Source: Ulva prolifera (taxonomy: Eukaryota > Chlorophyta > Ulvophyceae > Ulvales > Ulvaceae). From it: a DNA stretch of 64,000 nucleotides. Where the stretch lies: contig CM041198.1 of NCBI GenBank assembly GCA_023078555.1, forward strand, positions 956,856-1,020,855, written 5' to 3'. A program made the translations under genes and the position numbers. A model generated the notes under the pieces. That model ran no database searches and had not been told where the DNA came from. It saw only the letters and a list, made by a program, of their open reading frames with translations. Shown in pieces: positions 34,487 to 46,155 of this stretch. Within the stretch, counting starts at the first letter, position 1. Each line of letters begins with the position of its first letter.

Positions 34487-37057
34487 ATGGAGAATAGTAA
34501 GCAGCATGTCTCGTTTTATACGCTTTCGCGCCCTTTGCGGTCATCGTCTACAGTTCAAAGCACATGCACGCAGACTGATTCCCAGCCAGTCGACGCCACG
34601 TTTGTTCCTGGCATCGGAAGTGCAGCATCCATCGCTTCAGCTTTAGAGGACTTGAAAACGCGCCTGCCTCATGTACATTTACCGAGGTTCCCACCGGTTG
34701 TTCGGAGACTGCAAGAAGCAGTCAGCGGGGATCTGCCGTGTGAACAAGAGAACGGGAAGAAGCGCCGAAGACGGGCCGATAAGCACACTCTTGCCACACG
34801 CGACGTGGTGAAGGAAGAAGATGTCCTTGTCCTTGAAACCACTGGCGGTCGCAAGCGTGTATACAAGGCCGCAGTCAAGCGCAGCTTTCTCCCCCGAAAG
34901 GACCCCGAGGAACAGGATTGCAATCATGGATCCTTTGAAATGGTTCAGGTGATTTTACAATGCTTGTCAAGCCGCAATATCTGCCTATTCGTCTCGTTTC
35001 CGACTAGTGATCGGTTTTGGTTTGCCATGCAGGATCACCAGCCGCCCCACATCGCGTTTGCACGCCTGTGTGCATCATTTCTTATTCCACAAGGATATCC
35101 AGAATCGGTATCTCCTCAGTATAGAGAGTATATGGGCTGGCGTGGGGTACAGTACTTCTTTGGCGGAGCCTTGTCGCTCTTCACAACTAAGGCTCTACTG
35201 ACGTCAGTTGGCATCAAACGGGGTGCTGGCACGTCAGCTGCCGCAATTAATTGGGTCGTTAAGGTGATATTGCACATCTTACGTTCGTTTCTTGCCTGAG
35301 AGCTAATCCTGTTCACGCCGTTCCCAAGTGCAAGTGTGGGAAGCATGCATTTTTGTACAGCGAGTCGGACCTTCGCCTTGCCATAGGGTATGTGGCTCCA
35401 CACGTAAGCAGAACTGTGTCCATATTCGAAAAGCACATATACACAACTGTGGAAAGGGTTTCCATGTCTGAGAGTAAACATGTACTGCATGCACCGATCA
35501 CGTCACTTCAGCAATTGCCTATTCTGCATTCCCTTTCAACAAAACCACGGTATAAACGATATGTACTTTGCAGGATGGCGCAGGCCGACTGGGTCGTTTT
35601 CTGTTTGCTCGTTGGGGTCATCAGCTCGATTGCGAACTGAAGCAGTTCCGCCTGCTTGGAGACCTCCTAATGGAGACTGGTGCAATACTGGAGCTCTGTA
35701 CTATTGCTGCCCCCCGGCAGTTCCTGCTTTTTGCATGTACAGCCAACCTTCTCAAGAACATCGCCGCCGTTGCTGCATCATCAACCCGGGCACCGATATA
35801 TCGTAGCTTCGCACTCAACAACAACATGGCGGATGTCACCGCCAAAGGCGAGAGTGTTGCCAACTTTGCGGACATCTGCGGTGTTGCATTTGGCATTGCG
35901 CTATCTCAGCGCAAGTGGTCAATTGCCACCACCTTCACCTTCCTGTCCCTGGGCTACCTGATAGCCAGTCGGAAGGAGGTTGACTCTGTCGTTCTACCAT
36001 TCATGAATCAGGTGTGCATCCCTGGTATTGCAGTTACATGCATGTGGGCCAGAGATCGGCAATTCCACGTCAATTGCCCATCAATTTGACAACCACCAAT
36101 ACATGTTTGTCAATGCAAATGTTCCCTGCCGATCCTGACAACCAGAGTTAGTTGGACTGAGCGTTTATGGCTACTTGAAGTTCAAGCCTTTTTTTGCGTC
36201 TTCTGATTGGCAACCTGGACTGCCCTGATAGAACATGTTGAGCACCCTAATAGGACATGATGAGCATCGATTGAAGATCTTGCTTATTATTGCGACTCAG
36301 AGCAATGTTTGGATGGTCTCGGATGCATCAGGCTGTATACCGTCCAGGAGTGCCAGTGCCCGTAGTGAGTAGTTGCAATGCGATATGTGCATGTTCATCA
36401 CGTTTCACTCACACCAGCTGCTTTGGATGACCAGATAGCGCTGCTTCACGGTGCGAATTGTTTTGGTTTTTTTGAACATGCTGGCAACGCAGGCTTGTCT
36501 ATCTGCAGGCCAGACTGGCGTACTCCATGGACATATTTTTGAAAGAGGGGCGGGTACCCAATGTGGCAGAAGGCAATAAGAGCGAGCCACTGATGCCTCT
36601 GGGGAAGTACTGGAACGGTTATGGACAGGTAGTGCTGGGTGCAAGTGTTGAGGTGGCGTGTGAAGACCCAGAGCATCTGCTTGAGTCGATGGGGGCGTTT
36701 GGAGCATCCAGTCCATACTACCTGAGTTACCGACCGGACGTCGATAAGGTGTTTGTCATGCTACACGAAGGAGCCGACAATGTAGTGGCCCTGGAGGCAG
36801 CTTTCCTTGCACACTTGTGGCTTCACCGGATTCATGTGCTTGCGCCCCTGCACAGTAATGGCAGGTGCATACCTGCCCTCCCATGCCGCCCTGGAGCTTG
36901 CTCGTGGAATCCGGAGCTAGAGCACAGCCTATCCCATGTCAAAGCACACCGCCGGGAGTCGTGGGGACGTTTCAGGGATGAGGCTACGGCACATGGATGG
37001 AAAATCAAGTCTACAATGCTGGCAATTGGCAATACAAGATTGCTGCACGCTGTGTGA
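34487..37057 (+). CDS. ROOT UVB SENSITIVE (RUS/DUF647) family protein
   Basis: Four exons, 34487-34948, 35033-35263, 35574-36011 and 36509-37057, all in phase 0, give 559 aa. The DUF647 core is clear: FLIPQGYPESVSPQYREYMG, WRGVQYFFGGAL, SAAAINWVVKDGAGRLGRFL, FARWGHQLDCELKQFRLLGD, NNNMADVTAKGESVANFADI, LSLGYLIASRKEVDSVV and TLNRAR-like MNQARLAYSMDIFLKEGRVP. RUS proteins are plastid or membrane-associated and act in UV-B and vitamin B6-linked development in plants; they are conserved across eukaryotes with unknown biochemistry. The N-terminal ~150 residues are variable, with a basic KKRRRR cluster. Intron 1 (84 nt) contains no in-frame stop, so a retained-intron product would keep the frame. 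A TGTAA is at 37193-37197. Confidence 0.93.
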
Positions 37058-37870
37058 CACTGGATCGCAGTAGATTGTGTACGTTTTTACAGTGTTTTAT
37101 TTTGACTGTTTTCATCTGGTACAAATATGTGATAAAGTGTTCATGAATTTCCGTGGCCAGCACATACTCTTTTCGGTAGCGGGCTGACAAAATGTAAAGC
37201 GCTCATGCTGTCTGTTCAACTTCGTAGCTTGGCCAGGTGATGGCTGTTACTCTACCTTGCACATGCGGGAGTGGCAATGGGCAGAATGCAGGACAGCATG
37301 CATGAAACAAAAAACTTTGATGAGCAAGTGCGTGGAATGGCTCAGAGAGTTTCGATCAGGAAGGTGTTCATGAAATGGCAGACCTCGCTGTCCTCGGTTC
37401 GCATGGAGGCAGCAGCGCAGGTCACCCGCATAGACTCGGGAAGCAGGCGTTGCCTGTGTGACATTGGCTATGTCTAATTTCAGATCATGCCCTTTGCCTT
37501 TCATGATAACGTAGCTGGTGTCTGTTCGTCACGCGATACTGCAACGTTGCGATCAGAGCATGGCCTCTGAGGAACCAGCAGGTGGCGAGATCCCCGTTGG
37601 CGAGCGGGTACCCCCCTGAACCCCCCTTGCCAAGAACCCCGCCCAAGCGAGAGTGTCGCCTCGCCACAGGATTGGACACCGACTAATGTGTTTCATGCTA
37701 CGACGCCCTTCGCAGGAACTGGTCTCCGTCACAATCCAGTCGTGGTTCAATTTGTTGATGATGCACCAGGAATTTACTGGCTAGCAGAAACCCCTTCCTT
37801 CGGGTTGAGCTTTTCAGATTGCTGCCTCTGGAGTGACCTGTGCATCACTGAGCAATGGGGCCCTGTGCAG
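37058..37870 (+). other. Region holding possible 5' exons of the Agenet-HMG gene
   Basis: An ATG at 37277 opens a 67-codon frame (MGRMQDSMHETKNFDEQVRG...KVFMKWQTSL). A second frame after the acceptor at 37714 reads ELVSVTIQSWFNLLMMHQ. Both could be upstream exons of the following gene, but no splice chain was proven. Confidence 0.3.
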
Positions 37871-40800
37871 GTGCATGTCTGGTGGCCCGCATGTGAAAGC
37901 CCTGATGAGGCACTCGGAGCAGCTTTCTACCCAGCAGAAATGCGGGGCCCTGCTACAGGCGCCGCTGCTGCCGACGGGGATTTCGTTCTACAGTTTGCCC
38001 GAGGCGAATTTGTAGTCAGCGCCGAGTGTGTGTTTCCGGTCGAAAATCTTGTAGCATTCGGTGGGGAGACCGTTCCTGTACGGGTGTGTGCTACCACTGC
38101 ACCACTTCTGCACTGCATGTGTCACCAGCTCTTAGGCTTCAAACTATGATAAATGTGTATGTTGAGTCCAGAACAGATGGGCATTAAGCCACAAGAACGC
38201 CGTGATGTAGGTATGGTAGTATACTGACCATGGTCAGCAGCGGCATCTTCGCCTGAATACCTCGATCAGTTATGGAGGCTGCATTCGATGTTCTCATAGA
38301 TGCAGTGATCTCACCACACGACATTGCCATGCACACCTCAATGGTGTTCAACTCCAGTGGGAAGCTATTTGCCCTACCCTCCTCGACTGTGATTACTTGC
38401 ATATATCCTGCGCCTGGCTTGCAAGGGGCTCCTGGAACTATGCATCCCTTCTTTCCGGTTTGACGCTCCACAAGGACCCTTCAAGAATGCCGTATGCTGT
38501 AAATCTGGGAGGCTGAATCTGAGCCACCTGGTCAAGCAAGTAAACTGCACATTGCATATCGGCAGGTGCATATGTGCAGGCTGGGGAGCTTGTGGAGGTC
38601 TCTAATGCCTCTCACACTGACCCATGTGCGTGGCTTGTTCGAGTCGTGGGTGTTCACAGTGGATCTCTTGAGGTGTGTGCCACTAAATCCGGACATGCCT
38701 GGGCTTGCAAGTGCATCAAGGATGCGCCTAATCAACGTAAAAAATTTGCCTCGCATGGCATTTGTTATCTTCAGCGGCGATGACAAAGACTGGTTGCTTG
38801 TTGGGATACAGGTTGAGTTTCCATTTGATGGTCGGAAGAATCAGCACTTCCCGGTGCGGATCCAACACATACTTGCTCCGCTAGTAGACCATTTGTACCA
38901 ACGCGAGTGCTTACGTGAGTATTGTTGGTATTTGTGGACACTGTAACAGAATCGTATCTGCAATACCTTCAGTCACTGGGACTGCTTCACCATGGCATCC
39001 CTGTGAGATCCCCCGTTTTGAATCGACCGTGTGGCTGCTCCTGTTGTATTACTCGCATGTTGATCCTGCTTGTACCTCATGCAGTGTGCAGCTACTCAGG
39101 CCCACCTCTCCCGTATCTCAGTCTGTTATCATCAGCCTGCAGGTCACTCGTGTACGGAGGCCTCGCTTTTATGAGCATGCTACGGATGCATGGAGTCTGT
39201 TTCAGCCATTTCAAACATGGGATCAGGGCGTGGTACGTTCTGGCCTACAGGCCCACCATCATTGCATCCACTTCCCCCTGTCATCTGCGAGTGTGGACTG
39301 TGACATCTGCACTTGACACCGCGGAGCAGTGATATAATTGTCGTTAGAGTCAATATCTTAGCAAGCCATCGGAAGGCGTAACCACGAATCGATTCATAGC
39401 TTGGTAAGCCATGAGTTGGCCTGTGTCGGAATATCACAATGGCTTAGCACTCGCACTCAATCCCACTTACCTGTTGCTCCGGCTATGGGCGGATGAACTG
39501 CCATTGCTAAAACCCAATAGCTGCACCCAGAACACGAATGCATTAGATGCTAGGCGATGATCAGACCATCGAATTGATTTTGCGATTGCTTAGCACGCAA
39601 CAAGATAGCGCGTCAGTCAGTTTTTGCTTGCTTCGCTCGCCATAGCGGGGGTGTCAGAATTAGCTTTTATTGCTTCAGTCGGACTTGAATTGTTAATTTT
39701 ATGGCTTACAAGCAATTTATAGCCCAATAATTAAACACTGCCACGGAGTGCTGCCATTCAACGCCATGGTGCAGCTGCAGCCTCGCCAAGCCACTGGCGG
39801 ACTTTCGGCCTGGTGTCTGTGTTCCATCGTGCAATCTTCTCTGAACACCCAATGTAAGTGAGTCCGGTGCTCAGGCATGTTCTGAGGTATGTCAGCACCT
39901 GCATGTCGGTGCCACTCAAGATGAACCTCCTCAACAGTACTACAATTGCATAAAGGGGAATGTCACAACACGAAGTTGCATTGCAGTACAACAGTGCTGG
40001 CCATGCTTTTTCTGCGCTGGCTCCTCTGTTAGATTCGTCATCTTACTCTGCATACTCATGAGCTTTGGCCTGTGCTCAATGCACAGCAACGACGGAACTT
40101 GACGGTGCCTGACACACAAAGTAAGCAGCGGCATTTTCCATGCGTGGCGGATACCACTTTCGATTCTGGGGGGGGCGCTTCTACACTCTGGATGCATCTA
40201 CAGAACTCAGAGGAAGATAGAGAAATTTGTTGCAGATATCTTCGCCCATCGAGCTGGAGTTTGTGTTTGAGGGCGAATACTTTGATTACTTGACAGTACA
40301 CGAGCCAGAGTACCTAGCAGCCCTGGCCCTCATAGGTGGCTCGAGTCCTGGGCACAATGTATCTGCGTGCGAAGTGCCCAAACCTGGGGATGCCCAAGGT
40401 GTACCTGTTTTGGCTGCAGCTATACTGGATGGCACGCCTGGTGGGGCAGGTGCAATCAACCTCCTGCCTGAAGGTTCGTGCCCCCATTCCAGCCTCCGTC
40501 GCTCACATGCCTCACGCCGCCCAGCTGTCTTTCACAGCACCTGCAGCGTCCCTCTTGACATTGCTTTTGCACATGCTCCGTTCCATGCCAAGCGAACCTT
40601 GTGCGCGCATAGTGAAGCAGCACAGCATCGCCCAGATGCTTCCTTTTTGAAACAGCATTAGGGCAGCCTGAACATCCCATCGTGGATGCAAACACATCAA
40701 TGATCCATGCAAGACGCGGCACTGCCTGCATGATTACTCTCTACATCTCCTAGGGCATGGCAACAAGCTGGTGGTTGCTGTGTGCCATGATTGGGCAAAG

Positions 40801-43072
40801 TGTCAGCGTTGTGCCTGAATTGCAGAAGGTGGCAGCCATCAACCGGTGGCGCCATCGGGGGCTCCGGTTGTTGGGGGCAAGCGTCACCGGGCCACAGAGC
40901 TCATTAGCGGTCTCCATTCAGCCTTTTCGCAGCCTGTGCCTGGGCAACAGGTGTGGTCCGCTGCCCCAGCTGTGTGTGTCCGCTACCATCAGCTAGTGCA
41001 TGCAGCAAAAAACCATGCATTGCCTGCTTGAACTGCAATCTGACCATCAATGTCAACGTCTGCATCAAGAGTAAGCTTCACTCTCGTGGTTGTCATGTTG
41101 TATTCCGAGGCGGGAGGGCGGGTTGTGCTGCTTCAAGGATTGTTTCAGTGCATCTGCGGCTTTTGCGTTGCAAGGCGGCCTCTTTGGTGCCTGCCTGCCC
41201 CCCCATCATCATGTCTTGAGTAGCACACGTCTTACATGAACAACGACGTCCCTGGCCAATTCACAGCCTCATTCCTCCACAGTTGCAAAGTCTATGAGGT
41301 TTGACTGAGTAAATAATGCAGGGACTCGAGCGCAGCAGCAACGCTGTTGCGCACGACTTAACATTGAGCATTCCCGCCCCTGCTCCCGATGCCCTGGCCG
41401 TTGCGGATATGGAATCCATACCAGGTCCCACATCTGCCCTTCCGCTCCAGTCGATGCTGCCTGGCACTTGCAGCAGTACACCAGCGGTGCAGGGGGCGGT
41501 CCCAGGGCCAGGGGACGCCTGCCAGCCGCTGTTGATGTGGGTCCGGCCGTTGATGCAGCGCAATGGGGATAGCATGCTGTTTGAGATGCGACCAGCCCAG
41601 GACCTGCCTGCAGGCTGCTGGGCGCAGTCTATGCGAGTCAACTCGTGGTGCGCAACGCTCGCATCAATCTGCTTTGCCACCGGCTTGGCTATAGCTCTCA
41701 GCGCTATGAAGCTCCAGGGGGTGCTGCAGTCCTGCATCAATGCAGTATCCATTCAAGTGTCTACAGACCTTCTGTTGGCCGCCCCACTGTGCCTAATCTG
41801 TTGATGTGCTGGCAGAAGCGTTATTGGCTGAATTACAGAAGCGTTATTGGCTGAATTACAGGGCTGCATGCAGGCATGGTGTGGAGACGGGCACGGCGGG
41901 TAGCGCTGCACCGCCGCCCAAGGCTGCTAGACAGGGCAGAACTGCTCCGAAGAAGGCCCTGAATCCGTATCTGGTGTTTCTCCGCAAGCATGAGGCTCGT
42001 GTGCGAGCAGAGAATCCCGAGAAGACCAACACGCAGATCACACATACGCTAGCAAAGATGTGGAAGGCCGTGTCAGATGAAGAGAGGGTACGCTTGCTGT
42101 TGCTCAGGAACACATCCATCGCTGATTGTCTGAATCACCTGCAATCAATGTGCAATTGTCAGAGATGGCTCGGGCGGTGGAGCTGGGCAAAAGAGCCAAG
42201 CTGTGGATGCTGTCATGTCTGCAATGCCAAGGTAGATGACAGACTGGTCGGATCCCATCTTGAAATGGAGTGGGTGAAGCGCGCTGGGTGTGCCTGCAGG
42301 CGGACTGCAAGGCAGTGGCTGATCTGGACAAGAGGCGGTATGTTGATGAGGTGAATAAGTGGAGACATGAGCATCCGGAGGCTGTGGAGGCTGTCAAGCC
42401 CCGTGTAGCTGCAAAACGAGGTGTCAATGGCTATGTTCTCTTCATGAAGGACTTTCAGTACGCCGTCGTTCCACATTCCATGGGTGCTTGCTGATGATCT
42501 CCCCAGGATGACCATATAACACCTTGCCCTTGAGCCTGCGATGCAAGAAGTGCAGCATCATACCAGAAATGTCTTCGCCGCTCAGGCCAAATATGTGTCG
42601 AGTTGTCAGCGCTGTATCAAGTTGTCAGCCGGGTGTCCAGCCAGAAGCTGCGATGTTGTGTGTGTGTTTATGCATGGTCACTGATTGTGCTTCACTGGCG
42701 GACCATTGCCATGCAGAGATCGCACGTTGCAACGGAAGGGGAGCGGCACTGCTGAAATGGACCTTGCAAGCACTTGGGAGCAGCAGCTGCTCGAGGAACA
42801 CGGCCAGGACTTGAATGCAGCCATCTCCGCTGCCTGGAAAGCTCTGCCAGAGGCAAAGAAGCGTGAGTACAAAGCCAAGGCCAATGCTAAAAAGCTTGCA
42901 GCATCTTCTTTCAGAGGCCCAGGAATGGTGCCCAAGCCCTTTGGGTCCATGTCTGTTCCCCTTCGCGGTGTGCGCTCTTCTGTTTTAACAGTTTTTAGAG
43001 CTGCACCCCATCCGCGTTGTTGACCTGTGTCTACACTGGACACTGTCTCGCTACTCCACAGAAGTGGCTTAG
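37871..43072 (+). CDS. Agenet/Tudor-repeat and HMG-box chromatin protein (incomplete model)
   Basis: Exons with good splice sites: 37871-38083, 38580-38672, 38812-38914, 39143-39232, 40236-40335, 40826-40950, from 41322, 41839-42087, 42300-42457, 42717-42967, and 43062-43072 ending GTG GCT TAG. Exon 1 is an Agenet/Tudor-like unit (GAAFYPAEMRG, GDFVLQFARGEF, CVFPVENLV). Exons 2-3 form a second (AGELVEVSNA, DPCAWLVRVVGVHSGSLE joined to VEFPFDGRKNQHFPVRIQHI), a tandem arrangement like the FMRP N terminus. The last exons carry one full HMG box (KKALNPYLVFLRKHEARVRA...HTLAKMWKAVSDEER...DLDKRRYVDEVNKW) and a degenerate second (KRGVNGYVLFMKD...ISAAWKALPEAKKREYKAKA). Exons at 39143, 40236, 40826 and 41322 are mutually phase-compatible. 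The links 38914 to 39143 and 41322 to 41839 are not resolved, so two adjacent genes remain possible. Confidence 0.5.
41814..41859 (+). repeat. Perfect 23-bp tandem duplication containing a splice acceptor
   Basis: The 23-bp unit starting AGAAGCGTTATTGG and ending GAATTAC occurs at 41814-41836 and again at 41837-41859 with no mismatch. Each copy is followed by AG. It sits at the 5' edge of the first HMG-box exon. Confidence 0.95.
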
Positions 43073-43592
43073 CCACGGTGCATTTGTGCTGACCGCGGGT
43101 GGGCGAGCAAGCAACAAGTGTTATGCAGGAATTCCATCACAGCAATTGCCGGTCCAAGAAAGTGAACTCGGCTTCGTTGATTCCAGACGGAATCAAGGTA
43201 CCAGTTGAGTGGTTTCAATGGACATGACATCAGATTTGTGGCTGAGCGCACAGCATGATGACGCAGGTTTGCGGAAACCTCATTGCAGTTGTTCCGTTGA
43301 GGTTTTCAATAGTGATTTACACTGTCTGGCACAGTAGACAGGCCGAAGAAGATAAAATAGTGATGTGTATATCTTCAGCATGTGTGTGGTAGATTTCCTT
43401 CAAAAACGCTTTCAAATCAAACCACACATCTGATGCATGCAACCTGAACGAAACGCCAAGCACATACATGCACTGAGTGGAGTGTATGTTACAACAGGAT
43501 GCACCATGCAAATAGCCGTGGTATACTGTAAGTTGTACTGTGCAGTCAGAGCGGACTGCATATTGCACCCTACATTTGCAATCTACCTGGCC
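43073..43592. other. Convergent spacer between the HMG gene and ChlM
   Basis: It contains both 3' ends. The minus-strand TGTAA at 43489-43493 is 100 nt past the ChlM stop; a plus-strand TGTAA is at 43527-43531. Nothing else is recognised. Confidence 0.5.
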
Positions 43593-45405
43593 TTAAGCGC
43601 GCACAGCCTCGTAGAGACGAGAGAAGTAAAATTGTGTCCCAGTCATCTCCTTCTGCACGACCTTGAAACCAGCCCTCGACAGAGCTGCCTCCACGTCCAC
43701 CTCAGCGTGTAGGTAGGCACGTGTTGCTTTTGATGGCCCTGGGAAAAGCTCTCCAACACGCTTCAGCGCAGAGTAATACCACGTCTTTGGTGCAAAAGAG
43801 ATGATCACCTTGTCCCTGCTCAGGCTGCACAGGTGCTCAATCATAGCGTCTGCCTTGTCCTGCACAGTCGGGCATGCCTTCAGGCTTGCACAGAGGCCGG
43901 GTAGATGGTGAGACAGTTATGGTTTTTCCTTGGGAATCAGTCGAGGTGGGCAGATGCATGTACTGTCATGAAATTGAGGATCAGATGCTGGCATTGCGCG
44001 TTGTATGATTACCAATGAACATGCAGTGTGAATGGTAAGCACCAGGCAGATACAATGACATCTACATGCGCAACAAAATGGACGGCACATTGGCCGGGAT
44101 CAGACAGCAAATGGCACTGTTGAAGCACCGCAGTCCCCTGACAATCCGTGACATCGCTCATCGGGCTGACGGACACTGTGCGTATGCTAGAGGGGTATTC
44201 CGCACCTGGGGGTAGTGGATCATAACATCCAGGCAGGTCACAACATCATACTTCCCAGATGCAGATTCAAGGTCCTTCGCTTCCCAGACTGGAGCAGTAG
44301 CTGGGGCTGTCCCACCGTTTGCCAGCTCCTCCTTGTATCTCCGTTCGGCCTCTTGAACCATGCTGCTAGATATGTCTGATGCTGTCAATGCTGCTCCTTT
44401 GAGTGCCAGTGGAACAGCTAGAGAGCCAGTTCCACACCCGCAATCACAGATGCTCTTGCCTGTGACTCCTCCCTGAGCTTCAAACCAGTTGATGACCTTT
44501 TCAACTGTCTGCGCATGCCCGTCCCTGATGTCCTTCTGGACTTTGTTGACGTCATCAGTTGTGCCATAGATCTTATTCCACCTCTCAAATCCTGCGGACA
44601 TAAGGAATGCGTGTTCGGGCCTGCAGGGACACAACTGTGCAGCGTGTCTGGAATGAAGGCAGATCATTCGTCTCAGAGTGCACTAGCAGATTTGTGCGTG
44701 CAAAAGGATGCTGTTACTGCGACGCGCGTATAACTCCAGTACCGTCATCACCACTGTGTGTTACAAGGACAAAGCAAGCAGGTAGCACCGCAAGCAAGAA
44801 CCAGGGGAACCGCACACCAGGCAGCAAGCCACACGAAGCTCACCACTGTGTGTGACTGAACATGTGGAATGTGTTTCGACCAAACTCCGGCGATATAGCG
44901 TCGTGGCAGCCGGTAAACCAGGATCTACGTACAAGCGGAGACACCCTGCGCTCAGGTGATCCAAAGCAGACAGCAGTGTGCTTAAGTAAATCTGTAGACC
45001 TAAAAAATTTGCGCAGCACACTGAGATATACGAGGTGCTTGTGTGCTGTAGACAAGGATTGACCGCACCCGATGTTTCAAAGTACTCCTTCACGGATGCC
45101 ATCTCATCACCGCCAGCACCCTCGGCCATGGCACTGCGGCGTCTTTGGGGATCTGTAGCAATCAATACTCCACCAAGGCCAGCAACACCAGCGATCGCCC
45201 CCACGGCTGTCACAGCATCGGCACTCACTCCGGCATCACTGGCGAGAGCCGGAAGAGCGACACTCAGAGCTGTGCCAACGGTCGCAACAAAAGCAGGCGC
45301 CACAGCAAATTTTGTTTGATCTTGAGGCTGCGCACGTCGTGCAACTGCTCGCTTGGGAGCAGGCACTCGGCCAGATCCACGATCAGCTGCTTGCATTGCC
45401 CGCAT
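43593..45405 (-). CDS. CHLM: Magnesium-protoporphyrin IX O-methyltransferase, plastid
   Basis: Three exons, 45405-45069, 44591-44206 and 43859-43593, close in phase to 329 aa. The enzyme transfers a methyl group from S-adenosylmethionine to Mg-protoporphyrin IX in chlorophyll synthesis at plastid membranes. The N terminus is a transit-peptide-like stretch (RAVARRAQPQDQTKFAVAPA) followed by hydrophobic, Gly/Ala-rich segments and ATDPQRRR. Exon 2 has FERWNKIYG, DIRDGHAQTVEKVINWF, the SAM motif CDCGCGTGSLAVPLAL (residues 161-176), ASDISSSMVQEAE and VVTCLDVMIHYPQ. Exon 3 has IISFAPKTWYY, KRVGELFPGPSKATRAYLH and TGTQFYFSRLYEAV. All are hallmarks of ChlM. Intron 1 carries a 79-bp retroposon fragment. 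The gene is divergent from bL33c. Confidence 0.96.
44761..44839 (-). mobile_element. 79-bp retroposon 3' fragment in ChlM intron 1
   Basis: TCACCACTGTGTG occurs directly at 44748-44760 and 44840-44852. The 79 bp between start TTACAAGGACAAAGCAAGCA and GGTAGCACCGC, the exact reverse complement of the 3' end of the element at 30.1 kb. It is thus a severely 5'-truncated insertion with a 13-bp target-site duplication, in the same orientation as ChlM. Confidence 0.85.
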
Positions 45406-45740
45406 AGTATCGACTGCAGCAAATATGGCAAGACTTGCGGACCAAAGAATCGATGATACAGGCTGTTGTCACTGTGGTGTCGCCGGTATGCTTTCTTATT
45501 GCATCCCGTATGCGCTGTGTTTGAGATTGGAGTATCTTGTGCTGGTGTTTGGGTTGTGGCGACAGGGTATGGCCGCCTTCGGACTGAGCGCCGCAACATG
45601 TGATTGTGGAAAGCCGGACTTGGCTGTGCGGCCAGCTTTGCGTTAGTGCTAACATCCCGCGAGCGACAAAAACTAGCATGAGACAGCCCACAGTCGGCCA
45701 TCTTTCGCCTGGATTCCTTTTGCAGTTGACGTGCGAAACA
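45406..45740. promoter_or_regulatory. Shared divergent promoter region of ChlM and bL33c
   Basis: Only 335 bp separate the two start codons, ChlM (-) at 45405 and bL33c (+) at 45741, so both core promoters and 5' untranslated regions must overlap or abut. No TATA box was confidently assigned. Co-regulation of chlorophyll synthesis and plastid translation is an inference from the arrangement. Confidence 0.6.
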
Positions 45741-46155
45741 ATGCAGCTCCGTAGCTCTTTCCTTCCCGCAGCGCGCTTCAATGTGGCGGTTGCACCTCCC
45801 AAGGCATCCGGCCCACGACAAGTCACATGTATGGCCAAGAAGAAGGGCGTCCGCTGCATTGTGACTCTAGAATGCACTGAGGCTCGCGGCCTAGGTGTGT
45901 ACTCGCAACGATTATACATGCTGGCCGTCGTCTGTACCAGGCGGCAAACACAACGCGTGGACCACGCTCCCCCTGCATGATGTCGCTTAAGTGAATGTAT
46001 AATGTGGTCGTCTTTTGCATTTGCAACTTATTGTAGGCCAGACGCCCAGTCGATACACAACACAGAAGAACAAGAAGAACACACCTGAGAGGTTAGAGCT
46101 CAAGAAATATAATCCGTTCATGAAGAAGATGACCGTACACAAGGAGATCAAGTAG
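45741..46155 (+). CDS. PRPL33: Plastid 50S ribosomal protein bL33, nuclear-encoded
   Basis: Two exons, 45741-45894 and 46037-46155 (donor CTAG|GTGTGT, acceptor TTGTAG|GC, phase 1), give 90 aa. Residues 1-30 ([20 protein letters not shown]...) are a transit peptide. The mature part begins [20 protein letters not shown] and continues [38 protein letters not shown], a full-length bL33. bL33 is a small protein of the large subunit of bacterial-type ribosomes. It is plastid-encoded in land plants and nuclear in Chlamydomonas, so this gene supports a chlorophyte identity. An internal Met precedes the mature AKKKG, where bacterial bL33 starts, as expected after addition of a transit peptide. Possible TGTAA at 46379-46383. 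Confidence 0.96.
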
